Shown here piece by piece: positions 7,912 through 16,522 of a stretch of DNA of 64,000 bases. A program made the translations under genes and the position numbers. Origin of the DNA: Hymenobacter setariae (GTDB lineage Bacteria; Bacteroidota; Bacteroidia; Cytophagales; Hymenobacteraceae); contig NZ_VMRJ01000001.1 of the NCBI RefSeq assembly GCF_007713685.1, positions 478,129 through 542,128 of the forward strand, read 5' to 3'. The stretch's first letter is position 1, and each line of letters opens with the position of its first letter. The notes under the pieces are model-generated. The model had not been told where the DNA came from. It ran no database searches and saw only the letters and a list, made by a program, of their open reading frames with translations.

Positions 7912-9414
7912 TTATTTTGTGGCAAGCGGCTTAGCAGCCGGGCCGGTGATTTCATACAGGGTGCAGCTCTCGCGCTCGTCGACGAGGCGCACGGCATAGC
8001 GCTGCAACAAGCGCGTGCGCAGGTCGGGCAGGCACACTAGTACCTGAGCGCCGGGGGCGAGCCGCTGCGGCAGGCTGTCGGGGCCGCAGCAGCGCAGGTG
8101 CAGCCCGCGCGCGCCCAGCGTTTGCTGATAAAAGTGCAGGCTGCCAAAATAATTATCGTCGTAGTAAGCCAGGATATGCGCCGGGGTTTTGGCCGGGCGA
8201 TAGTCGCGCACGTAGGCGCTGTAGGCCCGGTATTCGCCCCACACCTGGTAGCCCGAGCGCTCTTGCTTTATCCAGTAAAACGCCCGACCTATCGGAATGG
8301 CGACTAGGCCCATGGCTAGCGCGCCGCCCAGCAGCGGGCGCCACCAGGCGCGCTGCACCCAAGCTGGTAGCCAGCTTTGGGCCTTAGCGTAGGCTGCCCC
8401 CACCCCTAGGGCCAGCAACAAGGCCAGCGCCGGCAGCATAGGAGCCGTGTACCACTCAAACTTGGTCACGGAAAACGTGATAACGGCCAGCCACTCCACC
8501 AAAAACAGCCCGAGCAATACACCTAGCCGGCGGCTTGGCGAAGTGGGCCCTACGGCCAAAAAACCCACCAGTGGCAGTAGTGGCAGCCAGTAGCGGCACT
8601 GGTATTTCACAAGGTTAGTGACGTGAAATAGCAGCGGATGCGGGCCATATGACAAGTCGTGGGCGTAGCGCCCGCCTAGCTCGTTTTCCCACACCGCGGC
8701 GAGGTAGCCCGGCAGTGCCAGCTCACGCAGCAGGTAGTAGCCCACTGGGCCCGCCAGGCCCACCGCTACGGCCCCCCAAAAGGCAGGACGACGCAACGTA
8801 GCCACTAGCTTTTTTTCTACCAGCAGATACAGCGCCAAGCTAGGCAGGCCCAGCACCCCCGCCACGCCCTTGGTGAGCACGGCCCCGCCCACGGCCCCCG
8901 CCGCCCAGAATAGGTAGCGCCGCCGCCCAGTTTCGGTGTAGGCGAAGGTGGCTAGTAGCTGCCCCAGCACCCAGAAGCACAGCAGGGCGTCGTAGTCGCC
9001 GCTGCGAGCCAGGTGCGGACCACGGTAGCCGGGCATAGTCACGAGCAGTGCCCCGGCTAGCAGGCCCAGGCCTGGGCGGCCCATCCGGCGGCCCGCTAGG
9101 TATAGCAGCACCACTACTCCTAAGGAGGCCAGCAGCGATGGTATCCGCACTGCCACTTCAGTAGGCCCTAGCAAGCCTATACTCGTAGCTTGCAGCCAGA
9201 TAAGCAATGGAGGCTTGGTATTCCAGAGGTCGGGGCGGTGGTCGAAGGTGGTAATGAGCCACTGCCCGCCCGAGCGCAGCATTTCTAAGGAATTAACCGC
9301 TTGGCGGGCTTCATCCCAGCTCTGAATGGGCAGGGCACCTAGGTCGAAAGCCAATGGCGACCCGATGAGCAGTAGGGCCAGGACAGTTAAAATTATCTCG
9401 TATTTTTTTAGCAT
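7912..9414 (-). CDS. Glycosyltransferase family 39 (PMT/ArnT-like) membrane protein
   Basis: A 500-aa polytopic inner-membrane protein of the PMT_2/ArnT superfamily, which moves a sugar from a polyprenyl-phosphate donor onto protein or lipid at the periplasmic face. The N-terminus carries the first membrane helix and then the periplasmic loop with the family's acidic motif WDEAR (about 33-37) and NTKPPLLIWLQA (about 65-76). Around ten further hydrophobic segments follow, and a soluble C-terminal tail begins near 400. A TATCTTTG box lies about 30 bp upstream. The acceptor is unknown; lipid A or cell-surface protein are possibilities. Confidence 0.9.
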   Translation of the reverse strand: MLKKYEIILTVLALLLIGSPLAFDLGALPIQSWDEARQAVNSLEMLRSGGQWLITTFDHRPDLWNTKPPLLIWLQATSIGLLGPTEVAVRIPSLLASLGVVVLLYLAGRRMGRPGLGLLAGALLVTMPGYRGPHLARSGDYDALLCFWVLGQLLATFAYTETGRRRYLFWAAGAVGGAVLTKGVAGVLGLPSLALYLLVEKKLVATLRRPAFWGAVAVGLAGPVGYYLLRELALPGYLAAVWENELGGRYAHDLSYGPHPLLFHVTNLVKYQCRYWLPLLPLVGFLAVGPTSPSRRLGVLLGLFLVEWLAVITFSVTKFEWYTAPMLPALALLLALGVGAAYAKAQSWLPAWVQRAWWRPLLGGALAMGLVAIPIGRAFYWIKQERSGYQVWGEYRAYSAYVRDYRPAKTPAHILAYYDDNYFGSLHFYQQTLGARGLHLRCCGPDSLPQRLAPGAQVLVCLPDLRTRLLQRYAVRLVDERESCTLYEITGPAAKPLATK

Positions 9415-9443
9415 AAATGCTTACGCACCAACCAGGCACCGGG

Positions 9444-9451
9444 CAAAGATA
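9444..9451 (-). promoter_or_regulatory. TAnnTTTG -7 box for the GT39 gene
   Basis: On the minus strand this reads TATCTTTG, matching the Bacteroidota -7 consensus, 29 bp upstream of the ATG at 9414. No well-spaced -33 TTG was found. Confidence 0.55.
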
Positions 9452-9568
9452 GCCGCCGCCTAGGGCGCCGGCCGGCCTATAGGCAAACCGCTAAGCCTCC
9501 CTACACGTTAGGGCAGGGCTACGCTTCCTGTCCTAGGCTTCGATAAGAAGCTTGGCCTGACTACAACT

Positions 9569-10060
9569 ATGGTACAAACTGATGACTTACTGCGCCCCTA
9601 CGCCGGGCAGGTGCGGGTGCGGGTAGGTGGCGTGCTGCTGCGCGAAGGCACGCTGCTGCTGGCTGCCCACCGCGGGCTACTGGCCAATGGCGCCCCTTTT
9701 TGGTCGCCGCCCGGCGGAGGTTGGGTATTTGGCGAATCGCTACGCGAGGCGGTGCGCCGCGAATTCTTAGAAGAAACCGGGCTGGCCGTACATGTGGGCC
9801 GGCTGCTGCACCTGCACGAGTTTAGGCAAGGTGAGCTGCAAGCCTTGGAAATCTTTTTTGAAGTGCAGCCCGACGACCCCACCGCTGTACCTCAGCTGGG
9901 CCACGACCCTGAGCATGGGTCCGAGCGCCAGCTACTCACAGAATTGGCTTGGTTTAGCCCACGCCAGCTACTGGCCTTGCCACCCGCGCAGGTGCACCCG
10001 GTGCTGCGTGGCCTGCTGAGCGTCGACGATGTTTTTGTGCCTCAGCAGCTGCTTAATTAG
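9569..10060 (+). CDS. NUDIX hydrolase
   Basis: A 163-aa enzyme that hydrolyses a nucleoside diphosphate linked to another moiety. The Nudix box is complete at about residues 50-72: GGWVFGE, then seven residues, then REFLEETGL, giving the GX5EX7REUXEEXGU pattern that binds the divalent cation. The strand before it (VRVGGVLLREGTLLLAAHR) is the usual first beta-strand. Substrate preference (NDP-sugar, oxidised nucleotide or ADP-ribose) cannot be decided. The start is ATG 9569. Confidence 0.92.
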   Translation: MVQTDDLLRPYAGQVRVRVGGVLLREGTLLLAAHRGLLANGAPFWSPPGGGWVFGESLREAVRREFLEETGLAVHVGRLLHLHEFRQGELQALEIFFEVQPDDPTAVPQLGHDPEHGSERQLLTELAWFSPRQLLALPPAQVHPVLRGLLSVDDVFVPQQLLN

Positions 10061-10148
10061 CTGTAGCTTAGCACCTAGCTAGTGCAGCACTTGTGACCAA
10101 GGCGGCACGCTGCGCGTATTGGTCGGGCCTGCATGCTACTTTTACCCT

Positions 10149-10170
10149 CGGCAGCCGCTAGCGGCTGCCG
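10149..10170. repeat. Perfect 22-bp palindrome before the DUF3822 gene
   Basis: The sequence is a perfect 22-base palindrome (CGGCAGCCGCTA/GCGGCTGCCG), followed by CTTTTGCC. It ends 9 bp before the GTG start at 10180. It could be a weak terminator for the NUDIX gene or an operator. Confidence 0.7.
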
Positions 10171-10179
10171 CTTTTGCCT

Positions 10180-11073
10180 GTGCCTGCTACCGCTATTCTT
10201 CCACCTTCATCGGCCTTGCCGCCCGCCCCTGTGGCGCAGCTGCATGATGAGGCTTTCGACCCTTCTCGCCTAGGTGCCTATCACCTCGATATACTGCTCA
10301 CTGAGGGCCACTGCCGCCTAACCGTGCGTGAGGCAGCCCGCCAAAAAGTAGTGGTATTGGAAGACTGGACCTTGGCTGCCGCCTCGGCCCTACCAGCTCT
10401 GGCAGCCGGCCACGAGTTGCTAGGCCGCGCTGGCTGGGCCGGCGTGCGGCTGGCGGTGGGCGGCGGAGCTTTCACACTGCTGCCCGCTCCCTTGTTTCGG
10501 CCCGGCGACGAGGCTGCGTACCTAGGATTACACTACACCTTGGGTGCCACTGAGCAGGCCCTGGCTTATGCGCTGCCGCCCGGCTCGCCCGCCCACGAGC
10601 TAGTGAGCATTTTTGGTACCGAGGCGGCAGTGGCCGAGTGGCTGCAAGCTACCCACGGCCCCACGGCGCGCCTGCTGCACCACACCAGCGCGCTGGTAGC
10701 TGGCCTGCTGCACCAGCGCGGCCCAGCGGCTCCTACCCGGCAGCTCTACCTGCACCTAGCCGGCCCCGAGCTCACGCTGGTAGTGTTGGGCACCCAACTG
10801 GAGTTTTGCAACGTCTTCGCCATCAGCACGCCCGAAGATGCGGTGTACTACACTATTCTGGTGATGCAGGAGTTGGGGCTCAATCCCGACCAGGACACAG
10901 TAACTATTTGGGGCGACCTCACCAGCGAGTCAGCCATCTTCACGCTGCTGCGCACCTACGTGCGGCACCTGCGCTTTGGCAGTCGCCCCTTCGGCTTGCA
11001 ATACAGCTACCGCCTCAACGAGCTAGCCGAGTGCCGCCACTTCGAGCTGTTTAGCCTGGCATTCTGCGATTAA
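10180..11073 (+). CDS. DUF3822 family protein
   Basis: This 297-aa protein looks like DUF3822, a Bacteroidota family of ASKHA-like fold usually encoded next to coaD, as here. Visible elements are the strand pair HLDILLTEGHCRLTVREAARQKVVVLEDW near the N-terminus, a central HHTSALVAGLL segment, and the C-terminal VTIWGDLTSES followed by Y-rich sequence. No catalytic motif is recognisable, and the biochemical role is unknown. The start is uncertain: GTG 10180 is chosen, with TTG 10174 as an alternative. The coaD start is 120 bp downstream on the same strand. Confidence 0.75.
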   Translation: MPATAILPPSSALPPAPVAQLHDEAFDPSRLGAYHLDILLTEGHCRLTVREAARQKVVVLEDWTLAAASALPALAAGHELLGRAGWAGVRLAVGGGAFTLLPAPLFRPGDEAAYLGLHYTLGATEQALAYALPPGSPAHELVSIFGTEAAVAEWLQATHGPTARLLHHTSALVAGLLHQRGPAAPTRQLYLHLAGPELTLVVLGTQLEFCNVFAISTPEDAVYYTILVMQELGLNPDQDTVTIWGDLTSESAIFTLLRTYVRHLRFGSRPFGLQYSYRLNELAECRHFELFSLAFCD

Positions 11074-11193
11074 GAGCTTATAACTAAGCACTATCATATT
11101 GCCTAATAGCTTGTGAGCCTAAGCAATACCGCACCTGCCGCTTGCTAATTAGTTACTATCAGGTCAAACAGACTGCTAAATGCTAGCCGCCAA

Positions 11194-11661
11194 ATGAAAA
11201 AGATTGCCCTTTTTCCCGGTTCTTTCGACCCGTTTACCAACGGCCACCTCGATGTGGTGCGACGGGGTGCCGAGCTATTCGATGAAATTATCATCGCCAT
11301 CGGCAACAATAGCAGCAAGCAGCGCTACCTACCCGTGGAGTGGATGGAGCAGCAGATAACCGAGCTATTTCGAGATGAGCCGCGCGTATCGGTGCGCAGC
11401 TACCGCGGCCTCACCGCCGATTTTGCCCGCGACACGGGAGCCCGCTACCTGCTACGCGGCTTGCGCAACACCACTGATTTTGAATACGAAAACACCATTG
11501 CTCAGGCCAATCGCCACGTCAACCCGGCCCTGGAAACAGTGTTTCTCATTACCTCGCCGCTACTGGCGGCTATTAGCAGCACCATCATTCGCGAGATTCA
11601 TCGTTTCGGCGGCGACGTAAATCAGTTTGTGCCGTTTGCCCTACCTAGGGCGCAAGGATGA
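11194..11661 (+). CDS. coaD: Pantetheine-phosphate adenylyltransferase
   Basis: A 155-aa enzyme of CoA synthesis that transfers AMP from ATP to 4'-phosphopantetheine, giving dephospho-CoA. The nucleotidyltransferase motif GSFDPFTNGHLD (about 9-20, TxGH variant) and the C-terminal ISSTIIRE motif (about 127-134) are both present, as are the substrate-loop residues LRGLRNTTDFEYE. Length is that of the family. The DUF3822 gene lies upstream, and a strong terminator follows 15 bp after the stop. Confidence 0.97.
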   Translation: MKKIALFPGSFDPFTNGHLDVVRRGAELFDEIIIAIGNNSSKQRYLPVEWMEQQITELFRDEPRVSVRSYRGLTADFARDTGARYLLRGLRNTTDFEYENTIAQANRHVNPALETVFLITSPLLAAISSTIIREIHRFGGDVNQFVPFALPRAQG

Positions 11662-11676
11662 GGCTGATATAACTAA

Positions 11677-11712
11677 AAAGGCCCTGCTTTCTTGAAAGAA
11701 AGCAGGGCCTTT
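11677..11712 (+). terminator. Hairpin terminator between coaD and the DUF4199 gene
   Basis: A perfect 17-bp inverted repeat, 11677-11693 with 11696-11712, has A and T runs at its ends. It sits between convergent genes and can serve both. Confidence 0.9.
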
Positions 11713-11734
11713 GCTATTGGACAATTGTGATATC

Positions 11735-12229
11735 CTAGCTCTCTTCCAGCATTTGCAGTGGGTTCGATACTTGTACTTTGTAGTACTGCATGGCCACTAG
11801 CGCGGTGATAACTCCGGTCATAGCACCCATCAGCACAATGGCGAGTAGGGCTACTACTACCGACAAATCGAAACCAAACAGATTTTCTACCTGCGTAAGG
11901 TCCATAGAGTTAGGCATTACTACCGTCAGGATTACGAAGAACAGACCTAAGACGATAGAGGCCACCAGTGCTGTGATAATGCCGGTGCCGTAGCCACCGA
12001 GGTAGGGCATATGGTCGCCGCGCACGTTGCGGAAATTGCGAATAGCCAGTACTGAGCCAATAATGAGAATCAGTACGTCGAGCGAGCCGGCCTCGATGCG
12101 CGAGAAAAAGCCTAGCAGCGCGGCCACTAGCGTGTAAGCGCAGAGCACAGCCGCCGTGATGAGGCCGTAGCGGAAACCGTTTCGTTCGGGGGTCAGAACA
12201 GGAGCAATGGAAGTGGAATGGGCAGCCAT
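11735..12229 (-). CDS. DUF4199 family membrane protein
   Basis: A 164-aa inner-membrane protein with four hydrophobic segments (about 18-38, 48-62, 78-100 and 122-145). It has the DUF4199 arrangement: a short cytoplasmic start, helix pairs, a YLGGYGTGIITALVAS stretch in the middle and a short polar tail. The start is ATG 12229, since the 24 residues in front of it in the open frame are not family-like. Its function is unknown; the family is restricted mainly to Bacteroidota. Confidence 0.8.
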   Translation of the reverse strand: MAAHSTSIAPVLTPERNGFRYGLITAAVLCAYTLVAALLGFFSRIEAGSLDVLILIIGSVLAIRNFRNVRGDHMPYLGGYGTGIITALVASIVLGLFFVILTVVMPNSMDLTQVENLFGFDLSVVVALLAIVLMGAMTGVITALVAMQYYKVQVSNPLQMLEES

Positions 12230-12470
12230 AAAAAGACAACTACATGAGGTGAGGAAGCAGCCAAGCCAGCTAGTGCGGCGGCCTAAGTTGCTATACTGCA
12301 TTTAAGGGCTTGGCGTTGTGCCTAGGCTGCTTAAAAACTGTCAACTAATACCCTAAGCTGAACCATAGCAGTAGGCTGGTGGTCACTGCTAGCGGGCACA
12401 AATTGGCGGGCGGGGTTGTTAGATAACTTAAGGCTCAGAGGCACCCGTTCGGCAAACCCGAGGGGCGCTG

Positions 12471-12478
12471 TATTTTTG
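12471..12478 (+). promoter_or_regulatory. TAnnTTTG -7 box for the ABC-F gene
   Basis: TATTTTTG matches the Bacteroidota -7 consensus exactly and lies 32 bp before the ATG at 12511. Confidence 0.65.
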
Positions 12479-12510
12479 CAGGGCTATTTGTAGTTTTTAT
12501 TCTGGCTTAG

Positions 12511-14142
12511 ATGATTTCGACCACCAACGTGAGCTTGCGCTATGGCAAGCGGGTACTGTTTGAAGACGTAACGGTGAAGTTTCTGCCGGGCAACGTGTAC
12601 GGCCTCATCGGGGCCAACGGGGCCGGCAAATCCACCTTTCTAAAAATCCTCTCGGGCGAGATTGAGCCTAACACGGGCTCGGTCGAAATGCCGGCTGGCC
12701 AGCGCTTGGCCGTGCTTAAGCAGAACCAGTTTGCTTACGACGACCAAGAAGTACTGAAAACCGTCATTCAGGGCCACCAGAAGCTGGCTGATGTGATGCG
12801 CGAGAAAGACGCGCTCTACGCCAAGTACGACGTGGGTACTGCCACCGACGCCGACGGCGAGCGCCTAGGTGTGCTGGAGGGCGAGTTTGCCGATATGGAA
12901 GGCTGGGATGCCGAGTATAAGGCAGCCGAATTGCTGAGCGGCCTCGGCATTACAGAAGACAAGCACTACTCGCTGATGTCCGACCTAGGGGCCAGTGAAA
13001 AGGTGCGCGTACTGCTGGCGCAGGCCTTATTTGGCAACCCCGACGTACTGCTGCTCGACGAACCGACCAACAACCTCGACGCTGAGAGTGTGCTTTGGCT
13101 CGAAAACTTCCTTGACAATTTCGAGAACACCGTTATCGTTGTCAGCCACGACCGGCACTTCTTGGACGCCGTGTGTAACTACATGGCCGACCTCGACTTC
13201 TCGAAAATCACGATGTACCCTGGCAACTACACTTTCTGGTATGAGAGCAGCCAGCTCGCGCTGCGCCAGCGCCAGGAAGTGAATAAGAAGACCGAGGACA
13301 AGCGTAAAGAACTCGAAGAGTTTGTGCGCCGCTTCTCGGCCAACGCCTCGAAGAGCAAGCAGGCCACCAGCCGCCAAAAGCTGCTGCAAAAGCTGACGCT
13401 AGAGGAAATTAAGCCTTCGTCGCGCCGCTACCCCTACATCGCCTTCAAGCCTGAGCGCGAAGCCGGCAACCAGCTACTAAGTGTGGAAGGCATCAGCAAA
13501 TCGGTAGACGGCCACCCGGTGCTAAAAAATGTATCGTTCTCGCTTGACAAGGGCGATAAAGTAGCCATCGTGGGCCGCGACGACCGGGCTGCTTCTCTCC
13601 TATTCGACATCATCTTTGGCGAAGCCAAGGCCGACAAAGGTGACTACAAGTGGGGCACCACCATCACGCCGAGCTACTTCCCGAAGGAAAACAGTGCCTA
13701 TTTCCAGGCCGATAATATGAACCTCGTGGACTGGCTGCGCCAGTACTCGATAGAAAAAGACGAGAGCTTTGTGCGCGGCTGGCTGGGCCGCATGCTGTTC
13801 TCGGGCGAGGAAAGCCAAAAGAAGCCTAACGTGCTGAGTGGCGGCGAGAAAGTGCGCTGCATGCTGAGCAAAATGATGCTCGAAAGCGGCAACGTACTGG
13901 TGCTCGACGACCCCACGAACCATTTGGATTTGGAAAGCATTCAGGCTCTAAACAACGGCCTCAAGGACTTCACGGGCTCGCTTATCTTCGCCTCGCACGA
14001 CTTGCAGTTTATTGACACGGTCGCCAACCGCATTATCGAGCTCACGCCCGATGGCATCATTGACCGCCGCATGAACTACGAAGAGTACCTAGCCGACGAA
14101 ACCCTGAAGGCGCAGCGCCAGAAGATGTATCAACTGGCGTAG
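12511..14142 (+). CDS. ABC-F family ATPase (YbiT-like)
   Basis: A 543-aa soluble protein with two ABC ATPase domains joined by a charged linker. ABC-F proteins act at the ribosome rather than in membrane transport. Domain 1 has an intact Walker A (GANGAGKST, about 35-43), a degenerate signature (LGASEKVR) and Walker B LLLDEPTNNLD. The linker holds RFSANASKSKQATSRQK. Domain 2 has a signature LSGGEKVR and Walker B LVLDDPTNHLD, but its Walker A position reads VGRDDRAASLLF, without the GKS/T core. To my recollection this loss is shared by other Bacteroidota YbiT relatives. The gene is single, with its own promoter and terminator. Confidence 0.93.
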   Translation: MISTTNVSLRYGKRVLFEDVTVKFLPGNVYGLIGANGAGKSTFLKILSGEIEPNTGSVEMPAGQRLAVLKQNQFAYDDQEVLKTVIQGHQKLADVMREKDALYAKYDVGTATDADGERLGVLEGEFADMEGWDAEYKAAELLSGLGITEDKHYSLMSDLGASEKVRVLLAQALFGNPDVLLLDEPTNNLDAESVLWLENFLDNFENTVIVVSHDRHFLDAVCNYMADLDFSKITMYPGNYTFWYESSQLALRQRQEVNKKTEDKRKELEEFVRRFSANASKSKQATSRQKLLQKLTLEEIKPSSRRYPYIAFKPEREAGNQLLSVEGISKSVDGHPVLKNVSFSLDKGDKVAIVGRDDRAASLLFDIIFGEAKADKGDYKWGTTITPSYFPKENSAYFQADNMNLVDWLRQYSIEKDESFVRGWLGRMLFSGEESQKKPNVLSGGEKVRCMLSKMMLESGNVLVLDDPTNHLDLESIQALNNGLKDFTGSLIFASHDLQFIDTVANRIIELTPDGIIDRRMNYEEYLADETLKAQRQKMYQLA

Positions 14143-14144
14143 TC

Positions 14145-14254
14145 GATTAAAAATTAGGAATTAAAAATAAAAATTGCTTCTTGACTAAGCCCGAGGAGCA
14201 ATTTTTAGTCACTCCATTTTTAACCGCTGATTTCTAATTCTTAATTTTTAATTC
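14145..14254. repeat. AT-rich nested inverted repeat
   Basis: The outer arms 14145-14167 and 14231-14254 are near-complementary (one indel, two mismatches). A perfect 10-bp inner pair lies at 14169-14178 with 14197-14206. It fills the gap between the ABC-F and barrel genes, and the inner hairpin probably terminates the ABC-F transcript. Confidence 0.6.
14169..14206 (+). terminator. Probable terminator of the ABC-F gene
   Basis: A 10-bp perfect stem (AAAAATTGCT with AGCAATTTTT) ends in a T run, 26 bp after the stop. Confidence 0.6.
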
Positions 14255-14259
14255 TCTTC

Positions 14260-15069
14260 ATGAAGCGCTTGCTTTTTTCGTCGCTGCTAGGTGCAGTGGC
14301 ACTGCTGGCTCCTGGCCGCAGCTGGGCCCAAGACAAACCGGTGCTGAACACGGCCCCCGTAGTGGTGCCCGCTCCGGTCCCGGTGGTGCCGCCGGCCCCC
14401 GTGCCCGTGCCGCCCGCTACGCCGGTCGAGACCCCAGCCACCACCACGCCTACCCCTGCGCCCACTACCCCAGCCAACACTGACCTACCCCAGCCCGATA
14501 CTTACAGCCCATCGGGCCTAGAGCTGCCCGAGCGCGAACAGAAGCGCAAGGCGCTGGAGCAGCACGCCGAGCAATACACCAAGATGTTTGTCTACTCGGG
14601 TATCGGGCTAGGCTACAGCTCGTACTACGGCCTAAGCAACTTTAACTTCAGCATATCGCCGGCCATCGGCTACCGTGTCAGCGACCGGTTCTCTATCGGC
14701 CCAGGCATCAGCTACGCCTACAACTACTACGGGGCCGACAACGGCTACGGTGGCACCACTAGCTTTAATACTAGCAGCTTAGGGGTTAAAGGGTTTGCCC
14801 AGTTTATGGTGTACAACCAGTTCTTCGTGCACGCCGAATATGAAGTAACCCGCGCCGAGCTACTGGCCGTTGACAACAACGGCTACCTCACTGGGGGCAA
14901 GGTAATTCGTTCGGTTCAGACGCCGCTGCTTGGGGCAGGCTACCGCTCGCAGATTAGCAATCGCGCCGCCGCTGATATCGTATTGCTTTACAACTTCCAG
15001 GACGACTACAACAGCATTTATCCTAACCCCGTCATCCGGTTTAACTTCTTGTTCAATATCGGGCGCTAG
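14260..15069 (+). CDS. Secreted outer-membrane beta-barrel protein with Pro-rich linker
   Basis: A 269-aa exported protein. A signal peptide ends near residue 23 (SWAQ). A strongly Pro/Val/Ala/Thr-rich linker follows at about 30-85, then a short charged helix (EREQKRKALEQHAEQY). The remaining 165 residues alternate hydrophobic and aromatic residues as in 8-stranded OMP-beta-barrel proteins and end in VIRFNFLFNIGR, with a penultimate aromatic strand. No enzymatic motif is seen. The Pro-rich spacer could reach through the periplasm or peptidoglycan. Confidence 0.82.
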   Translation: MKRLLFSSLLGAVALLAPGRSWAQDKPVLNTAPVVVPAPVPVVPPAPVPVPPATPVETPATTTPTPAPTTPANTDLPQPDTYSPSGLELPEREQKRKALEQHAEQYTKMFVYSGIGLGYSSYYGLSNFNFSISPAIGYRVSDRFSIGPGISYAYNYYGADNGYGGTTSFNTSSLGVKGFAQFMVYNQFFVHAEYEVTRAELLAVDNNGYLTGGKVIRSVQTPLLGAGYRSQISNRAAADIVLLYNFQDDYNSIYPNPVIRFNFLFNIGR

Positions 15070-15087
15070 CCAAATAGTCTAGTCCAT

Positions 15088-15126
15088 AAAAAAGCCTCCG
15101 CTACTTCACGTAGCGGAGGCTTTTTT
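15088..15126 (+). terminator. Rho-independent terminator
   Basis: A 17-bp inverted repeat, 15088-15104 with 15110-15126, consists of a GC stem flanked by A6 and T7 runs. It lies between convergent genes and may act in both directions. Confidence 0.93.
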
Positions 15127-15156
15127 TATATAGCGTTAGCTAGGCAGAATGCCTGC

Positions 15157-15327
15157 TTACACCGGGCGGCGGCCACTGATAACGCGCAGCAGAATAGCCA
15201 CAATAGCGATTACCAGTAGAATATGAATTAGGCTATTGCCCTGGATGCCGGTGCCTAGGATGCCGAAGAAGCCGAGGGCCCATACAATGATGAGGATGAC
15301 GGCGATGAGATACAGGAGGTTACCCAT
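15157..15327 (-). CDS. Small Lmo0937-type membrane protein
   Basis: A 56-aa frame starting at ATG 15327. It encodes two hydrophobic helices (about 4-23 and 32-48) separated by GILGTGIQGNS and ends in the basic SGRRPV. This matches the short Lmo0937-family membrane proteins common in Bacteroidota and Firmicutes, which often respond to stress; their function is unknown. It has its own terminator on the downstream side. Confidence 0.82.
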   Translation of the reverse strand: MGNLLYLIAVILIIVWALGFFGILGTGIQGNSLIHILLVIAIVAILLRVISGRRPV

Positions 15328-15478
15328 GAGTGAAAGGAGACGTGTTAAGATTGGAAGGGTGGTAAAAGGCTTTCTAGGCCTTCTGAGGCTTTGTACGACG
15401 TCGCCAAAAAAAAGATGAATTTGTTAGTATAATTTTGGCTATTGTGGGTGGCACCCCGGCTGCCGGAGGGCTGGCGAG

Positions 15479-15486
15479 TAATTTTG
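15479..15486 (+). promoter_or_regulatory. TAnnTTTG -7 box for the hydroxyacyl-CoA dehydrogenase gene
   Basis: TAATTTTG lies 46 bp upstream of the ATG at 15533. A second identical box lies at 15430-15437. Confidence 0.55.
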
Positions 15487-15532
15487 CGCGGTTCAATTAG
15501 TTCTTTTTCGCCTCTTACTAGCGCTCCCACCC

Positions 15533-16420
15533 ATGCAAGTTGCCGTTATCGGTTCGGGTACTATGGGCAATGGCATTGCCCACGTGTTTGCCCAGCACGG
15601 CTTCGCCGTTTCGCTCATCGACATCAATCAGCCTGCCCTCGACCGAGGCATGGCCACCATCACGAAGAACCTAGACCGCCAAGTAGCCAAGGCTACCTTG
15701 AGCGAGGATGATAAAACCGCTACCCTAGGTCGGCTGCGCACCTTCACGAGCATTGAAGCGGGCGTGGCCGGCGCCGAGCTGGTAGTGGAGGCCGCCACCG
15801 AAAACGTGGACCTCAAGCTCCAGATTTTCCGCGACCTCGACCAGTACGCGCCCGCCGGGGCCATCCTGGCCAGCAATACTTCCTCAATTTCGATTACCAA
15901 AATTGCGGCCGTCACCAAGCGCCCGGCCCAGGTTATCGGCATGCACTTCATGAACCCCGTGCCGGTGATGAAGCTGGTGGAGGTTATTCGGGGCTACGCC
16001 ACTTCCGACGAAGTGACGCAGCGCGTGATGGACTTGTCGCGCCAGCTCGGCAAGACGCCCACCGAGGTCAATGACTACCCCGGCTTCGTGGCCAACCGCA
16101 TCCTGATGCCCATGATTAACGAGGCCATTATCAGCCTCTTTGAGGGCGTGGCCGGCGTAGAGGAAATTGACACCGTGATGAAGCTCGGCATGGCTCACCC
16201 CATGGGGCCCTTGCAACTGGCCGACTTCATTGGTCTCGATGTTTGTCTGGCCATCTTGCGCGTATTGCACGACGGCCTCGGCAACCCTAAGTACGCGCCT
16301 TGCCCGCTGCTGGTAAATATGGTGATGGCCGGCCGCCTAGGGGTGAAATCCGGTGAAGGGTTTTACCAATACACTGCCGGCTCGAAGGACCTCGTAGTGG
16401 CCGAGCGGTTCAAGAAGTAA
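15533..16420 (+). CDS. 3-hydroxyacyl-CoA (3-hydroxybutyryl-CoA) dehydrogenase
   Basis: A 295-aa NAD-dependent enzyme that oxidises L-3-hydroxyacyl-CoA to 3-oxoacyl-CoA, as in beta-oxidation or butanoate metabolism. The N-terminal Rossmann motif GSGTMGNGIAHVFA (about 7-20) binds NAD. The catalytic histidine lies in HFMNPVPVMKLVEVI (about 141-155), and the C-terminal dimerisation domain contains GVAGVEEIDTVMKLGMAHPMGP. It is a stand-alone short form (Hbd/PaaH type) without a fused enoyl-CoA hydratase. The start is ATG 15533. Confidence 0.93.
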   Translation: MQVAVIGSGTMGNGIAHVFAQHGFAVSLIDINQPALDRGMATITKNLDRQVAKATLSEDDKTATLGRLRTFTSIEAGVAGAELVVEAATENVDLKLQIFRDLDQYAPAGAILASNTSSISITKIAAVTKRPAQVIGMHFMNPVPVMKLVEVIRGYATSDEVTQRVMDLSRQLGKTPTEVNDYPGFVANRILMPMINEAIISLFEGVAGVEEIDTVMKLGMAHPMGPLQLADFIGLDVCLAILRVLHDGLGNPKYAPCPLLVNMVMAGRLGVKSGEGFYQYTAGSKDLVVAERFKK

Positions 16421-16522
16421 GCAATCGTTACCGAACGGTATTGCTCTGTTTTACGTTAATTGGGTACGCTGCTACAGCAGGCAGCGCACTTTAGAAATTC
16501 AGCGCAGACCCTGCGATACTTT

